A stretch of 64,000 nucleotides of DNA, taken from an uncultured Roseobacter sp. GTDB taxonomy: Bacteria > Pseudomonadota > Alphaproteobacteria > Rhodobacterales > Rhodobacteraceae. The stretch is taken from assembly GCF_947491795.1 (NCBI RefSeq), contig NZ_CANLKW010000002.1:112001-176000 (forward strand). Reading direction: 5' to 3'. The notes below the pieces were generated by a model. It did no database searches. It was not told the DNA's origin and saw only the letters and a list, made by a program, of their open reading frames with translations. Positions within the stretch are counted from its first letter, which is position 1; the number at the start of each line of letters is the position of its first letter. The translations under genes were made by a program, and so were the position numbers. This document shows positions 63,760-64,000 of this stretch, piece after piece.

Positions 63760-64000
63760 CTATGCCATTAACCTGTAACCACCGGATTCGGTCACAAGAA
63801 GGCGCGCATTGGACGGATCTGGTTCAATTTTCTGGCGAAGACGGTAAATATGCGTCTCAAGCGTGTGCGTCGTGACACCCGCATTGTATCCCCAGACCTC
63901 ATGCAAAAGAACGTCCCGTGCGACGACGCCGTCGGTGGAACGGTAAAGAAACTTGAGAATATTGGTTTCTTTTTCCGTCAGACGAACTTTTTTGTCGTCC
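63760..64000 (-). CDS. OmpR/PhoB-type response regulator, C-terminal winged helix (5' end outside window)
   Basis: The minus strand is open from base 64000 to the TAG at 63762-63760, giving about 79 residues. They form the DNA-binding winged helix of OmpR-type regulators: LTEKETNILKFLYR, VVARDVLLHEVWGYN, the recognition helix THTLETHIYRLRQKIE and the wing end LVTESGGYRLMA. The receiver domain lies beyond the window edge, so the partner kinase and signal are unknown. Its own strong terminator is at 63624-63650. Confidence 0.9.
   Translation of the reverse strand, partial: DDKKVRLTEKETNILKFLYRSTDGVVARDVLLHEVWGYNAGVTTHTLETHIYRLRQKIEPDPSNARLLVTESGGYRLMA

Overview
The window reads as a chromosomal segment of an alphaproteobacterium of the Rhodobacterales (Roseobacter-type). 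The evidence is a high GC content with alphaproteobacterial gene content: heparinase-family gene beside purH, DUF3035 lipoprotein beside lspA, DUF1674/SDHAF4, a MutL with an endonuclease motif, FtsK beside lolA, and paired dimethylglycine-dehydrogenase-like proteins. No rRNA, tRNA, insertion sequence or CRISPR array was seen. The genus was not determined.

Layout. 1-2629: end of a sugar-acid operon (two Gfo/Idh/MocA oxidoreductases and mannonate dehydratase). 2620-5696: rmuC-mutL. 5749-11602: urate degradation cluster (membrane urate hydroxylase PuuD, NCS2 permease, AllA, ureidoglycine aminohydrolase, a PuuE-UraD fusion, and divergent UraH), taking urate to glyoxylate except for the allantoate amidohydrolase step, which is not here. 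11677-15049: deoC with a two-domain ALDH16-type aldehyde dehydrogenase, a natural sink for acetaldehyde from deoxyribose-5-phosphate. 15134-25210, mostly minus strand: paired M16 peptidases, DUF3035 lipoprotein, lspA, purH, heparinase-family protein, rsmB, SDHAF4-like gene, a secreted protein, dapB.

25298-34309 is a broken version of the classic rbfA-truB-rpsO-pnp block: a glycosidase-like gene follows rbfA, three genes separate truB from rpsO, and 2.2 kb separates rpsO from pnp. The second insert holds an AT-rich orphan Imm50-like immunity gene, a LysE-family exporter, a small potassium channel and a direct-repeat element. 34477-39462: GDSL esterase with a VPLPA-CTERM tail, 1-Cys peroxiredoxin, aldehyde dehydrogenase, ArsR-SRPBCC pair with a readable promoter/operator, pseudouridine synthase. 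39514-46879: methylated-amine/one-carbon cluster: two DMGDH-like flavoproteins flanking a homocysteine methyltransferase, a GFA zinc protein, a LysE exporter and an XRE-cupin regulator preceded by two palindromes. 47092-54039: free methionine sulfoxide reductase, thiolase, STAS/HATPase partner-switch pair, gamma-glutamyltransferase-like enzyme, HspQ, AEC transporter, lytic transglycosylase, LolA. 54140-64000: FtsK, DapC-like aminotransferase, amidase, UbiH-type hydroxylase, Trm112-like, LON-domain protein, YbbN-like thioredoxin, exonuclease III and the end of an OmpR-type response regulator.

The most unusual non-coding signal is a dispersed element of about 110 bp, present at 30592-30699 and 46971-47080. 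Its core is four or five head-to-tail 11-bp units (NNACCGACGTN) followed by a conserved AT-rich box. Both copies sit upstream of transcription units containing a LysE-family exporter. It is not explained by any gene and looks like an iteron-type or mobile intergenic repeat family.
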